DNA of 64,000 nt from Capsicum annuum (GCF_002878395.1 NC_061119.1:19953830-20017829), one strand, 5' to 3'; positions 9,032 through 23,458 are shown, numbered from the stretch's first letter. Program-made: numbers and translations. Notes: generated by a model not told the origin, from the letters alone.

Positions 9032-11036
9032 ATTATTTTTTCACTATTTTCTCAAATTATTATTTAATTATATTGATAATATCATCTCCTAAAATATATG
9101 GGATTAAAAGTTTAAAATATATGGTAAGACTTTTTCTTAAAGTAAAAGTCCTAAAATATATGATAAGAGATAATTTGAATCAATTATAATTTTACCTTAT
9201 ATAAAAATTGTATCTTATTGTAACTAAACTCACTATAAATATTAGTAACAATTTTAGGAGTAAGAATCTTTACTAATATTTTAGTATTCGTACTGAAGAA
9301 GAAACCCAATTAACAAAGGTATAAAAGGAAAAAACAATAATAAAATAAGTATGAAACGTATTAGTTTAGTATCTATTTTTAAAAAGCCTAAAACTTTATT
9401 ATTAATATCTCCTTGTTTGGTTCTCCATACAATTGATTGTTGCTAATCAGATGAGTTTTTTTAATCTATATTCATATTGTTTTATAGCATATGATAATTT
9501 TTCTTGGTTTAGTTTATTGTTTCTTCTGTTTGATTGAAGAGATAAATTTTCTTGTGATTTGAGATAAGTTTTCTAAAATTTTAGTATATTCTTGAAATTT
9601 ATAACAAATAATTATCATGTATTTTGAGAGACAATTGTTAATTGATAAGTGTTTTGTAAAATCTTGATATATCTTATGATTGAAGAGACAAATTTACTTG
9701 TAATTTGAGCTAAGTTTTCTAATATTTTAGTACATACTTGATGATTACAATCTTGGCAGTATAATATTAAAGAGATGAATTTGTTTGTGATTTGAGGTAA
9801 GTTTTCTAAAATTCTAGTACGTTCTTGAAGTTTACAATAATAAACTATCATGTATTGTTGATCGATAATTGCTTACTGAGAAGTTTCTTTTTCTATTTTG
9901 TTTTAAATGTTGATGGTATATATGATTGAAGAGAAAAATTTGGTTGTGATTTAAGGTAAGATTTCTAAAATTTTGATATATATATTTCTTTATGTTTACA
10001 AAAATAAACTATCATGTATTTTTAATAGATAATTACTAATAGAGAAGTTTTCTTTTGTGATTTTAGTGTGTTCTTAAAGTTTAAAATAATAAATTATTAT
10101 GTATTCTTGATAGATAATTGTTAATTGAGATTTTTTTTTTTTTGATTTTTGTTAATAATGATGCATGTACAATTAATAATTTGAGTGACTTAGTCACAAA
10201 TTTGAACAAATTCTTTGGATCATTACATCCCGTCACAAGAAATTAATTAGTCATTTTGATTCTATATGAATTCACTTTTAAAATTTAATTATATGCAACT
10301 GTTTCAATTGTAAAAAAATATGGGATTTGACATATCACCATTATTTTTAACAATAGGCTCTTTTGATTGATTGGTACAAGATATATAGATATAATGAACT
10401 TTTTAATTGACGATAGAGACATATGCAAAGCATGTAAACCTACTCTTAGAAAAGTGATTCGAATATTTTGTCACTCATTAAATAATTTTACAATAAACAA
10501 CATTGTCTTTTTGCTTTTTTTCCTAAAATAATTATTGTTTAATTGTTATATCAAATATTTAAGAATTTGAAATTAATTAAAGTTTTTATTGATCTAGGAA
10601 AGAAAGTAGAATTTTACTTTATATAGAACATAATTTCTGCAAACCAAAAAATAACTAAAGATTTAATCTAAAAGTTGCTACTTTAAAAACTAAATATAAT
10701 TAAATAGGGATACTATACAAACAACTATCAAAATTTGCCTAAATTGACTATATTTAATACAATTCAATTTGATTTAAATACTAAACCCAATAAACTAAAT
10801 TTGCAAATTTACTGCAAATAAGGTTAATAATTTACACCAGTTCTTTAAAGTTTGTACTTAATAATATAACGTACACACAAGAATTTATTTTTCATATACA
10901 ATTATTATTAATTTAACGTGACACTCTCTTATGTCTTTAATATGTTTTGTATGAATATATTCATTTTATATTAAAGTGTTTTTCGAATATAATAAATTGA
11001 TTAAGCATATTTTCTTTTACAATATCGATGTTATTT
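9032..11036. other. AT-rich sequence without a gene; degenerate tandem repeats
   Basis: No gene is visible. Within about 9535-10135 a degenerate unit of roughly 150-220 bp recurs four to five times. Each copy holds a version of 'GAAGAGA..AAATTT.CTTGTGATTTGAG', then 'AAGTTTTCTAAAATTTTAGTA', then 'AAACTATCATGTATT', then 'GATAATTG'. The remainder is AT-rich with nothing recognised. Confidence 0.5.
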
Positions 11037-13563
11037 TGTAAACTAAACTCCTTGAAGTGAGGTATACGCACGGGGCACGTAAGATAAGACTGTTATCTAA
11101 TAAGAGAGAGAAAGAGCAAAAACGTATCCCATGACGTAGTAAGGTAGATATAAGAGCCACTAACCAAAAGAATAAGAGTACTAATAGTATTAATATAAAA
11201 ATAGCTTCGAAAGAAAAGACTATCCCAAAAGTAGCAAAATGAGAGAGAATCAATTCTGATTTCAAAAGCTCACCCTATCTCTGAACTCTAGAATGTGTAG
11301 GATAGAATGCTAGCGACAATATCTAGTACTCAAATTTGCATTAGAAAAAGATGCAGACGTGTAGTATGAGTACTAAAACAATGGATACTTAGTAGGAATC
11401 ATCGGTCGACTGAGCTAAATCATAATAAAAGCATAATATGATGTGATAATGTAAACTAAAATCAGGGATAAAAGGAAAAACCTAAAATAATGCTTTAGCT
11501 AATAAGGTAAATAATATAAAAATGTATATAAGCTAACTACAATGTAAATGGGTCCCTATAAGCCTAGAAGGAGCAAACATGAGAATGATAATCAACCGAA
11601 CCCCATAAACCCGATGGATGCAATCAAGAGAAAAATACCAACAACAATAATTATAAAGTAACCGGCCAACAAAACCATCTATGTGAATCCCTTCTTACCA
11701 TAAATACCGGGCTCAAATTGAATCCTTAATATAATAAGTGAACCATAAAATCAGACTCGAACCGAACTCTCATGTCATAAGTGAATAGTCATGTCGGACT
11801 CGAACTAGTCTTTAAGTATCATAAATGAATGGTAAGTGGCAGAATCTAATCGGTCTTTAAATATCATAATTAAATAGTAAACTTGAACCACTCGTTAAAG
11901 TATATATAGGATTACCAAATCTAGCCGAGAATCAAAAAGATATCTAAATTATCCTTGGGTCCAGGAATATGTATATAATGATGAAAGAAGGCATACTTGA
12001 TCTACAAAGATCTAATTAAGATATATGGTCTTAAAGAGGACTGACGGGGCCCGCTTTAACTATCAAGTGTCAAATAAGTCTAACAATTTCTAAGGTCACA
12101 GTTTAATCCAAGTAAAGGATAAATAGGTTAATTCTACCTAAAAAAACAACTCACTAATCGACTATACATATTCCAAATTTCACTAAACATACAATCAATT
12201 CGTAAATCCCAACCCAAATCTAGCATATACCATACCACTACCATAATATAGCTCAATCTATAAGGAAAGTAAGCCTAGCCTACCTAGAACCCGATGATTT
12301 CCTGAGAAAGTCCACTAAATTAGAGATTTTCCTTTTGAGAAGCCTCCGTACGAAGCCATAATATTAAAATAGTGTTCTACACATTAATACGAGAATAACA
12401 ATATCCATATTATATATAAAAGCTTCGTTCTAAAATTAAGATAAAAATTCCGTGTGGAATCACAACTTTGAAATCGTCAAAACATCCCTCTAGGATCAAG
12501 GATTATTTATCCCCAAAAATGGGTGAAATCTGAGAGCAATTACTTTCTCAATTAGCCTGCAAAGTATTAGAGATTTTGAGATTAATACAGAGACTTAAAT
12601 AAGAAATCAAAGAAAACTTACAATAATTATTAATTAGAAAACATCCCCATGAACTCTCCAGCTCACCCCAAACACCCACGTATCGATCCTCTCACTCTCT
12701 TAGCTCTCTAGGGATTTTAGTGGAAATTGAGACTTGTAAAAATAAGAGAAAATTGGGTTTGACATCTATATATAATGTCGGGGGTCCCTTCATCACTGGG
12801 ACCCTATCACGAATGAGAGCCTCAACTCGGCTTACCCTTAGCGAATGTGACTGGTCTATCATGATTGTAATGAAGGAAGCCTGGTTTAGCCCAGTGGATA
12901 CTCTTCGCAAACATGAAGATAAGCTTACAAATGTGATCGCCAGTGAACTTGGCCTTGGGGAATGCGGTCAAGGCCATCGCAATAGACAAATTGCCTTGCC
13001 CTTTCCAAACACGATCAAGGCCTTACGAACGTGAATGCCATTCTTGGTCTGCATCAGCTGATGTTGTACCAGCTAAACTTGGCATTTGCTAAGTTTTTTA
13101 TCGAACTCTTAAGATTCATTCAAAATCCCGTAAATGCAAACAAACTATTCTATCCTATTAAATTTGACATTATGGACTCAATAGTGCCATCAAAATTTCC
13201 ATCCATGGTAATTTCGATAAAATGTGGATCCCACACCTAATGATCCTTTTAACCTAAATCCATCCTACAACCCAAAATAAGTTCAAAAGTTTTAGGACCC
13301 GAATCAAAGATCTTTCTAGCCTAAAATTGATGTTCTAGATCTAACAAAACACTCATAATTAGAATATGAGGCCTTTAATCTGAAGTTCAATCCCAATACC
13401 CAATTCTCAACAACTGAACTTCAAAATAGAGAATTGGGTCTACAAATCAAATGAGCCGCTCGGTAATCAAACTGTCAGCTCCAGCAAGTCATAAATAACT
13501 TGAGAAAGCTCTAAATTGTGAAATAGTGTGAAAATGCAGAAAATGACCTTGAGGGTCATTACA
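11037..13563 (-). mobile_element. Probable LTR (solo or partial), minus orientation
   Basis: On the minus strand the block begins TGTAATGACCCTCAAGGTC and ends GGAGTTTAGTTTACA, the TG...CA form of an LTR. The length of about 2.5 kb and its mildly GC-richer middle (12780-13040) resemble long Solanaceae gypsy-type LTRs. I found no matching 5-bp target duplication, so the exact ends are uncertain. No coding sequence belongs to it. Confidence 0.5.
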
Positions 13564-15658
13564 AGATGATCTTGGAGTGACATTTTGAAGATTCCAACTG
13601 GTCCAGGATGTGTTTTATGATTAATCTGCAATATTAGTTTATGTATGGAGGATTCTAGATGAATTTTTGAGTGTTAAAGATATCTTTTGATCTTTATTAT
13701 ATTTCCCACTTAAAGTGTAATTACATTGAATAGATTAGTTGGTCAACGCTTATGATATTGCTAGAGAATAATCGTGCAGGAAGTCAGGGCAAGCTTTTAG
13801 CACCATCTGTGAGCGATCACGCTCGAGGATAGAATTAGTCTGTGTCATTGGCATTGTAGGATCATGATCCCACTAAATATTCAGTCCCATTTTTCATACA
13901 ATATCTCTAAGGGAGGATGATTGCGACAAATGAGTTACAACAACTTAAACAGTGATTTTTGGTGATTTGACATTTTTTTCCATCATTGTTAGACTTCTAG
14001 TGTTTGGATTTATTCAATTTTAGGTGAAATTTCTTGGTTATTGAAAGAGGGTAGGTTCTTAATTTCTAATGGAATGATTTCCTACTATTTTATCTTGGAT
14101 TTTGGACTTAACACGGTGTTTTAGGGGTTTGAAGTTGGATTGTTTTATCCCAAGGTTCTTCAATCGATTTTTGATGATTTCAGATTGATTTGTTCTTTAT
14201 TTTTGATGAAGTTTCATATCTGAGTTCCTTATCTTATGGTAAAGTGATTTGAAAGAATTTTTTAATTTATTATCAAACCTCGAGGGTTGATTTTTGACCC
14301 AATATTTTGTATCATAATATGGATATCAATTTACACATGAATACTTATAAAATATATTTTTGATAGACTAGGAATGTGTCAAGTCCTTTCAAAAGGGAAA
14401 GACTATTATGTGATTGTGTTAAATTGTGATTCGACTTAGATGTAGTTATGATTTACTCTTCTTCAAACTTAGCTTGGATGAAAACTTGTCACGTAAAACA
14501 TGTTATAGGAACTTGTCGTGTAAAACATGTTATAGGTTTGATGAAATGTTGGGTTGAATTTGTTATTATGATGAATTGAAATTATAATGTTCAAAATGTG
14601 TTTCTTTTTTGCCAATGTATGACATGAGATTTAAACGGACTATTTCATATATTATGTTTTGGGGTGACTCATGTATTATTGTACATATAGAGGGTTGATT
14701 TTCCATAATCAGTACCATATGGAAAGTAAATGAGATTAATAAAAAAGTATGACCTTCTAGCAAGTTTGAAGATTTTATTTAAAATGAGGTTTGTAGCCTA
14801 CAATTGTGAGTTGAGAATTTTACTACATTTATATAGCTATTGAATTTGAATTCACTATGTTGTTTTGAGCATACACATTCATTCATTTCATGAATCACCA
14901 GAATTGGTACTATTGAAAATACCAATTTTGAAGAAAATACTCTCTTTTTTAAATGTCCGCTGGGAAATGATCTTGGACAAGTGATTTGATGGTGGCCCAT
15001 GGAAAATAGTTCCATGAGGATATATAAACCTCATGATTCTCCCATGAGTCCCATCTTACATCATGTCATTGTGAATAGGGTGTATACTGGAAGGCATTGG
15101 CCATTGCATTACATTACACTTTTTATCACTGTTATACCTTGTTATGTTTCATGTTAATTGTTAATATTGAATTATTGAGACTTTTCCACATGCAGAGTTT
15201 ATTTAATACTTTTTATTTGATATAGTGACTATTTAAGCTCGATTGGCCTATGGTGGCTATTTAATACTTTGTACTCACCCTACTTTTCTTTTTGATGTAG
15301 ATTTTGGTATCAATTTGCAGTATGGTTCTTGATCTCCAGGAGTTGTACACCATCCAAAGATATGAGCTCCTTACATTCGGACACCTTGATCCAACTCATT
15401 CTACTTTTGTCTTACTTCATTGGCGACTTGTATATCAAATTTGACACTTGTTCATGTATTGATCTTGTACATATGACACTGAATCTTGAGTTGATTTTGT
15501 TTATACTTAGTTATACTTTTTATGAAGGTGGTATTTGGATTCTGATTATTGTATTTATCATTCTATTATATTAGTGTAGTTTAAGTTATGAAGGTTTGGC
15601 TTACCTACCAGGGTAATAGGGTAGGTGATATCACAATTTTAATTTTAGGATCGTGACA
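13564..15658 (+). mobile_element. LTR-derived non-coding sequence
   Basis: The right end (GGTAGGTGATATCACA ... GATCGTGACA) resembles the 3' end of another Solanaceae LTR family on the plus strand. The left boundary is not clear; it abuts the preceding LTR. Only short random ORFs are present. The assignment rests on recognition of the end sequence and general character. Confidence 0.35.
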
Positions 15659-15784
15659 CTAGATATGATTAGTGGTGTATTTTGATTTTTGGATGCAAAT
15701 TAAAAATAGTATATAATATGTAAATATACATATCAATAGGATTTCAAATTGATACTTCTATTAGCACAATTTTAGTCATAGTCA

Positions 15785-18064
15785 TGTAATGCCCCCGAGA
15801 CTACCCCTGGATGTCACACGGTGCATAAAACTATAAGTAATTTCAAGTTAATCCATGATACTGACATAATTTGTGAGAAACCAAATACAAATACATGATA
15901 CTGAAAATACTACACAGGAAAAATATCATTAGCTGAACTTGTTCAATACAATACTATTTAAAAATATTTACAACATTAGTTATACAAAAGGAAACTTAAA
16001 CTAAATTTATCAACTCTGTTTGACTTTCTATAAAGCTTCTACTAATACTGACTATAGGTAGCAAGGATATGACCCCCACTATCCCTAATCAATTCAAATG
16101 ATTCAACCTAAAATACTAGAACTATAACTGACTCAAGTCCTCGAATAAATAGAACTCGTCACCTTCTGACAGAAAGCTGTGAACTGCCTGATGATGGTGT
16201 TGTGAGCTACAACTAATACCTACAATATGATATAATGTAGACGCATAAACATATATATAATCAGTATTTCTAGAATGTACTGAGTATATATGGGTTAATG
16301 CAATAAGTAAAAATTGATATAAATCATAAGCTTAAAATATACATAAGTGTAGATAGACTCACCATGTTCATGAATAAAACTGAAATCTAAAATATTATAA
16401 AGCATAATCTAGTAAGGCTAGTGAGTAATTACACTTAGTTTCTGAAATTAATATATTTCTGAAATTAATATTTCTATGAGAGATTTTCACAACCGACATA
16501 AATCATGTGAGCAATATGAAGTCCAACATCTGACCCATATTAAGGAGGGCTGCTCCATACCTTTTCATCGGTATAGAACCTTTAACTGGAGTAATCACTA
16601 AACTAAGCCCATTTGGGCAAGGGAGACACTCTTTGGCGAGGACCTTTTTAGCCTATTGCGGTATGTAGTTTCTAAGAAATTGGGTATGCTGAAGTCACAC
16701 ACCCTCGGTGCTAAATACTACTCCCAAAACATACTAGTGCTCTTATTATATATGAAATTCGCCATAAAGTAAGCATATAGGTTTATAAGTCTGAAAGTCA
16801 ATCATGCTTTTATTCCTAAATCATGTTCATACATAACTATGTGAATTTCATATCATGTCTGAAGTCATAAGATCAAAATTGAGATCGTAATCATGATGTG
16901 ATAGTCTAAAATCTAACATAGTAAGTCTGAATTGCTTGTAAACTGAACGAATCATACTACAATCATGTACAATTCTAACTCATGAAATTTTATGTCAAAA
17001 TGCTAAAAACTCAATTCATAAGATCAACCACGTGAGTAAAAATATGAGTAAATATGAAATTTTGTACTAAATGAACTTTAAATCATGGGGAAGCATCATG
17101 ATTTCAAAAGCATGGAAATAGGTATGAACCCTAAACATCAAATCCATTAAAATTCATGTAAAAACTAAGTTTTTGGGCACAAGGACGAAAGTTAATCCTT
17201 GTTTAAACCCCACATACATGAACTTCTCAATTTTTTGAAGGAAAACTTGAGTTTGGAGTTTTGGAAGTTGAATTTTAGGAAGAAACCCTAATTTTTTTTT
17301 CTCTTGAGATGCAAAGGAGAAAGAGCAATGAAAACTTACTAATGCTAAGTCAATAATATTTATTGAGTGATTTAAGTCATGGGGGAGGACTTTGAGGTGA
17401 GGAAAAGACCAAGCTACCTCTAAAGAAACTAAAAAAATTATAGGAATTTCTCATTTGACGACTTTGGTTGACGACCCGTCAACTCGTTAATGGTTCGTCA
17501 ACTTTCGACATTAATCTCTAGCCATTTTTAATTTTTACTAATTAAGACTGATGATTTCAGTTGATGGCCCGTCAACTAGTTGACCTCTCATCAACTCAGG
17601 TCATCAATCTCTGGTCGATTTTAAGTTTTATTGACTAAGATTGACGACTTGAGTTGACGGCTCGTCAACCAGGTCATCAATCTCTGGCAGATAGACACCC
17701 TTAGGTAATAGAAGCATAAATTTTTACTTCGATATCGAATTAAGGTGAAATTAGATGCATTAAAAAGAAGACTCAAAGATCTTTCATTTGGTGGGTCTTG
17801 AGCTCCAAAACTCTTTATATTCTAGAAGTTATACTCATTTAAAGTTGATCCTTGTAGGATAAAATATCAAAACTCAGTAGATAACAAATGCTCTCAGCTT
17901 GACTTTGCTCTAAATGCTTCCTATGACCATGATTCATATCGAAAGAACTTTACGCACTGGGTGAATGATCATAATACTTACCTATGGTTTAAAAGAATCG
18001 CTTTTGGCCTTTAAACATATGACGAATGGTTAGAAACTTAGCCAGAAGTTTGTAGGGTGTTACA
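15785..18064 (-). mobile_element. Probable solo LTR, minus orientation
   Basis: The block runs from TGTAATGCCCCC (plus strand) to GGGTGTTACA, a TG...CA form with TGTAA/TTACA ends. Its interior (17440-17700) has several copies of a TTGACG...CGTCAAC motif often seen in such LTRs. Neither a primer site nor a polypurine tract adjoins it, which fits a solo LTR. The flanks (AGTCA left, ATGAG right) do not match, so the insertion may be old or rearranged. Confidence 0.5.
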
Positions 18065-19441
18065 ATGAGAATTTAACAACCAAATTAAAATACTACATGT
18101 ACAACTCGTAATTCTCCTATCAATCCAAGAATTTCTCATGGTTGATTTAATATATTAATCGAGTTTGTATTCCTCAAATTTTATTAAGATTTTCTTCGTC
18201 ACAAATAACAAATATTTATCATCTTAACTAAGTCATATATGAACTTTAAAATTTTTTATATTAAAGTTCCAGCAATAACTAATACTTCTTTAATGCTTGT
18301 CCTCATTAGCATAGTAAAATATATGTAAGAAATTTTATAGATATATGTTGATTTAACAGTAATGTATGAAGTTTACAAGTATATAATTGAATACCTAAGC
18401 AGTTAATTTAAATGTTCAATTATTTATTAATAGCGCTGCCTATTTGTAAGTAGGAGTGCTCGCAACAAATTTTTAAAGGTATCGAAAATTAACTGCAACC
18501 AAAGATAAATAAAAGAAAAAGTAATTTTTTTTAATGAAACTTGTGACTATAATTTCGTAACTCTTGATTTTTCTATTCTAAACTTAGAAATAATCTGAAG
18601 TCCTTCAGTAGTGTGTTTCTCAAATCTTTGGATGATTTGAATTCCTAGTGATGTATTTCAATCATCAGAACGTTGAAAAGTGTTTTGTTAATTCAAAAAA
18701 ACTCCGAGAGGAACTTCATTGATTGTTCCTCTGAAGAACTTAGTAACCGATACCAACATTGCTCCAATGCTTGTCAAAGTGTTTTTTGAATCCCCTTAAA
18801 ATATTATGTAACTTCCTTATTTATAATTGTTGGGAGTAGGTCAGGTGACTTGTGATTGGCTGAAATATGTCATTTTGATACTTGAGGCTTTGACTTGTTT
18901 TTGAATTTGAATGAGATTTCCACATCAGCTGGACACATGGCGTCATCTTGTTGGCCTTGCATTTGATGTGGACGCCAAGTCACCCTGACACGTGGCATGG
19001 ATTTGGAGTTGAAGGGGTAATGGACCTTGGTCTTGAATTTAATACAATGACTAATTAATTTGTAAAGCCCAAATTAATTAATCAACCCAAACGAACATGA
19101 ATTAAGCCCAAATTTTATATGAATTTAATCCAACAAAATTTATACGTCTAAAGGAAGGTGATAAATAAAATAATATATAAATAACATAAATACCAACCTT
19201 TTAAAAGTAATTACACTCTCTCCTACTTTTTTAATTACTTTACTCTCTCTCCCTATTAATATACATAACATAGCCGACATATACATAGAATTCTATGTAT
19301 ATGTGAGATTTTTATAATATGTTTAGGGAGTTGAGATTTTTGTAATATTAAAAACATAAGTCATGTATTTGTGTAATTTTTTGTAAAATTAATTATCAAT
19401 CCTGATGTTGAGGTCTCATTTTTCTTAAGGTATAGGTTGCA
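18065..19441. other. Non-coding interval between LTR and pararetrovirus copy 2
   Basis: No gene is seen. It contains two ACGTGGC/ACATGGC-like boxes (18940-18995) and a pyrimidine-rich stretch (19200-19255). The right boundary is set by the start of viral homology at about 19442. Confidence 0.4.
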
Positions 19442-19491
19442 ACTATAATAGATCTATTTAAATTATCCAAGTTATCCGCACCCCCTACAAT

Positions 19492-19503
19492 TGGTATCAG
19501 AGA
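19492..19503 (+). other. tRNA-Met primer site, segment 2A (one mismatch)
   Basis: Reads TGGTATCAGAGA after the conserved GCACCCCCTACAAT block. The last base differs from the site of copy 1. Confidence 0.75.
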
Positions 19504-19855
19504 CTATGTTGTTTAAAGTTACGGAAGTAGTATGTATTTGGATTTATTTGATTAATTTATTAGATCTATGATAAAATTAAATTTAGATATCAACCAAAAT
19601 ATCATAAATATTGCTTAGATGAATAACACATAAAAATTACAAAAATATAAAGAATTAAAACAAATAATATCTGAAAAACGTAAAGAATTAAAAATAAGGA
19701 TAGAAAGACTACATTATAACATAGTTGTCGAAGTTAGTAAAAACTCGATAAATGCACAAAAAGAAGAAATATCAAATTTAGAATCAACAATAGATAGTCT
19801 AGAATATATATATATATATATATATATCAACATAACCTATATACGTTTAAATAAA

Positions 19856-21626
19856 ATGAACAAAGAAGAATTTATAATAGATGAAAAAACATATGAAAAT
19901 CATGAAGGATTAAAAATAAAAATAGTATTATCTAATTTAGGAAGATGATATAAGAAAATAGGTGAACATTTATATTTAATGTTAGAAAAAAAAATTAAAA
20001 TTAGAAGATAAGTTGGCAGTCATAGTAAGAATAGAAAGAGAAAATGAAGAAATAGATAGAAAAAAGGAAATAGATAAAATAAAACAACAAACCACAGAAG
20101 AAATACAAAAAATAGAAGAAACTAAAAATAGTAGGATTGCTGAATTAGAAAAAGAACTACAAATGCTAAAAGATTTGTATGAAAAAAAATAGAAAGAAAA
20201 AGAAGAAAAAGATAAAGAACAAAAATTATTAAATGAGAAAAATCAATTTAAAGAAAAATTAGAAATAAAAAATAAAGAATCAGAAACCAGTGAATTAGAA
20301 ATAAATACAATAGATGCTAAAGAAACAGATAATTATGATTCGAAAGATAGTGAAACATATACAGAAATTCTAGAAAACATAGGAAAACTAGAAATTAATG
20401 AAGAACAAGAAGTAATTAATAAAGAAAATCTAGAACTAATAAATTCAAAAGTAAATACTCTAGATAAAAATATAATACCTAGTACATCAAAAATAAGAAA
20501 ACCAACATATAATTACAAAAGTAAGTTTAAAAGATAGAATCCAAAGGATGAATATAATAAATGGCCACCAAAACAAATACTTAATTACAACTTTTTAGAT
20601 TTAGACCGTGTAATAGACACAAATAAAATAATACAACTATGGGTAGGATACATATCAAAATAATTATTAGATAATAAAATAGATACAACAAACACACTAG
20701 AATATATAGAAAAGACATTAATAGGAACAGTAAAATTATGGTTTTCAAACTTAGCCGAAGCAAGTAAAAAAGTATTAAGATCTGATAACAAAACAGAAAG
20801 AACATCAACAACTACTAAAATACTACCAACAGAAATATTGAAAAAATATGAAATAGCTATAAGAGATGAATTTAACAGTGTAACAACAGAAGAAGAAGAG
20901 CAAAATAAAGAAAAAAGATACAAATAGAAATTTAATGTTAAAACTAGCAATATGTAATATGTGCTATATAGATGAGTATATGTGCGCATTTAAAGAATAT
21001 TATTATAAAGGAACATATAATACAGAAGAAACTAAAGAAATAAGAAGATTATATTTTAGTAAATTACCTGAACCATTTAGTTCAAAAATAATAAAGAGTT
21101 GGGATAAAGCAAAAATAGTGAGTAAGGATAAAATTTTTACAACAATGGTATAGGAATCTATGTGAAAAATATAGAGAAGAAATAAAAATGAAAAAAACAT
21201 TAATAAGAAATTTAGCATATTGCAAAGATAAAATAACACTTCAATTTGGATGTGAAGAAAGATATTATAAAAAAAGAAAAAGACATAAGAAATATAAAAA
21301 ATACAAGAAGTCAAAATATAAGTATCAGAAACCTAGAAAAAGATACTATGTAAAAAATTATAAACATAAAAGACCATTAGGAAAAAGAAATCTATAAAAG
21401 AATTACTTGTTATAATTGTGGAAAACTAGGACATTTAGCTAGAGATTGTAAATTACCAAAAAATCCAAAAAAGAAACAAATATCAGAAATAAAAATAGAA
21501 AATACAGAATATATCCAGATAGATTATATAGATTATGAGTTAGAAAGTGAAGATAGTAAATATGAAATTTCGGAGAATGAAACAGATAATAAAATAGATA
21601 GTGAATTAGATGAATCAAATGACTGA
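19856..21626 (+). pseudogene. Coat protein of pararetrovirus copy 2, broken
   Basis: Homologous over its length to 5148-6919. It starts at ATG 19856 (MNKEEFIIDE) and ends at TGA 21624-21626, four bases after the ATG of the polyprotein (ATGACTGA), the overlap expected for this virus. The coiled coil is followed by the coat core, a Lys/Tyr-rich basic region and an intact zinc knuckle at about 21408-21450 (CYNCGKLGHLARDC). Stops occur at 'GR-stop' near 19953, a TAG near 20190, a TAG near 20535 and a TAA near 20662. There are frameshifts near 19990, 20925, 21125 and 21395. The most open part is 20935-21153 and 21188-21397. Confidence 0.83.
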
Positions 21627-21686
21627 AGAAGATATAAAAATGAGCCAAATAACTGAAGAAGATATAAAAATAATAACAAATAAATT

Positions 21687-22665
21687 GTAGGGGGTGCGGA
21701 TAATTTGTGTAACTTAAATAGATCTATTATAGGATTACTTGGTAACTTGGGTATCAACATAGGCTTTGATACCAATTGTAGGGGAGTGCGGATAATTTGG
21801 GTAACTTAAATAGATCTATTATAGCTCTAATGGATCTATTTTTATTTGTGTGTGGATATTTCTTAACTTCTCTAAACATTTTTATTTTTAGTTTATTTAT
21901 TTTAATTTTATTAATGTTCATATCTTTGGGGGTGATTGGATGGTATTTGATTAAATGTTTTATTGTAATATTCTTTAGTTTTTACTCTTAGTCTTTGCAA
22001 TTCTTGTATATTATTTTGAAGGTATTTTAAATATTCTATATCCTTTGTTCTAAAAAATTCAATTAAATTCTCTTTCATAAGTATTTTTGTTAATCTTATT
22101 TCTTCCATATCTTGTCTCCAATATTTTAAATACTCATAGTCTATCATTTTATCCTAAAGTGGTTGTAATACTGCAAATTTCTTTGTAATAATTTATTCTA
22201 ATTGTACTATATCTGATATTAAATTCTAGGTTATCTATTTCGTTAATTATCCTGTCTTTTTCTTCTATAAATAATTCTATGTCTAAATCATATTCTAAAC
22301 TGTCTTTTAATTCTAGTTGTTTTTATGATTTTATTTATCCAAATTAATCTTTCTTTCAAATGCTCCCTTCCTCTTCTAAGCTGGTTTCTATAATTAATTT
22401 ATTCGTATAGCCAACTTTGTTTCTCTCTAACTCTTTTCAACATTTTCAATCTGAATAGATTCTAACATTTTCAATCTATATAATATCCATCTGAATAATA
22501 ACTATCTGAATTATTTCTACCATAGAAATCTATATTTTCTAATTCATCTTCTATCCAATTAGTACTTAGTAACTCATCTTTAAAATCAAATATTTTTTCC
22601 CATATTATTTTCTTTATGTCTTCTAATTCTAAGTTTTTTATGATATATAAAACAAGTATCTTAGT
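21687..22665 (-). repeat. Inverted arm 2B of pararetrovirus copy 2
   Basis: Minus-strand copy of the viral leader. It pairs with 22731-23604 over nearly 880 bp with few differences, separated by a 65-bp spacer that is itself partly palindromic. Its outer end carries two direct copies of a block beginning GTAGGGG(A)GTGCGGATAATTTG (21687-21733 and 21777-21824). A primer site with one change (minus TGGTATCAAAGC, 21774-21763) lies between them. Confidence 0.85.
21911..22147 (-). CDS. Pararetrovirus small ORF D (78 aa), intact copy
   Basis: An open 78-residue frame, MIDYEYLKYWRQDMEE..., and the best preserved copy of this viral gene in the window. It is acidic/basic, helical, rich in Tyr, Leu and Glu, with no Cys. 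Its end overlaps the ATG of ORF E. A second copy at 23232-23405 breaks after EREKN-like residues through an extra base, and copy 1 has a nonsense codon. Family unrecognised. Confidence 0.6.
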   Translation of the reverse strand: MIDYEYLKYWRQDMEEIRLTKILMKENLIEFFRTKDIEYLKYLQNNIQELQRLRVKTKEYYNKTFNQIPSNHPQRYEH

Positions 22666-22734
22666 ATCATTAGATACTATATAAGTAAGATACTAAGATA
22701 ACTCTATAAACAAACTTTATATCTGATGAAACTA

Positions 22735-22925
22735 AGATACTTGTTTTATATATCATAAAAGACTTAGAATTAGAAGATATAAAGAAAATAATATGGGAAA
22801 AAATATTTGATTTTGAAGATGAGTTACTAAGTACTAATTGGATAGAAGATGAATTAGAAAATATAGATTTCTATGGTAGAAATAATTCAGATAGTTATTA
22901 TTTAGATGTGTATTATACAGATTAA
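22735..22925 (+). pseudogene. ORF A/B homologue, 5'-truncated at the inverted-repeat joint
   Basis: The frame reads ETKILVLYIIKDLELEDIKK..., ending at TAA 22923-22925. It shares the KILVLYIIKD core with ORFs A and B. No ATG precedes it in frame; a stop lies immediately upstream in the joint sequence, so the start was lost on rearrangement. Confidence 0.6.
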
Positions 22926-22927
22926 AA

Positions 22928-23230
22928 TTGCTAGAATATATTCAAAGAGTTAGAAAGAAACAAAATTGGCTATACGAAGAAATTAATTATAGAAACCAGC
23001 TTAGAAGAGAAAGGAAACAATTGAAAGAAAGATTAATTTTGATAAATAAAACCATAAAACAACTAGAATTAAAAGACAATTTAGAATATGATTTAGACAT
23101 AGAGTTATTCATAGAAGAAAAAGACAGGATAATTAACGAAATAGATAACATAGAATTTAATATCAGATATTGTACAATTAGAATAAATTATTACAAAGAA
23201 ATTTGCAGTATTACAACTATTTTAGGATAA
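22928..23230 (+). pseudogene. ORF C homologue with TTG in place of the start codon
   Basis: One hundred codons homologous to ORF C of copy 1 (8026-7724), including the IRINYYKEIC end. The start position reads TTG, not ATG, so initiation is probably lost even though the frame is open. The one-base gap to ORF D (ATG 23232) is conserved. Confidence 0.65.
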
Positions 23231-23458
23231 AATGATAGACTATGAGTATTTAAAATATTGGAGACAAGATATGGAAGAAATAAGATTAACAGAAATACTT
23301 ATGAAAGAGAATTTAATTGAATATTTCAGAACAAAGGATATAGAATATTTAAAATACCTTCAAAATAATATACAAGAATTGCAAAGACTAAGAGAAAAAA
23401 ACTAAAGAATATTACAGTAAAGCATTTAATCAAATATCATCCAATCAACCCTCAAGAT

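Noticed and set aside
12692..13034. Overlapping ORFs on both strands in a GC-richer patch.
   Set aside because: The patch is part of an LTR; both strands are open by chance and neither matches a known family.
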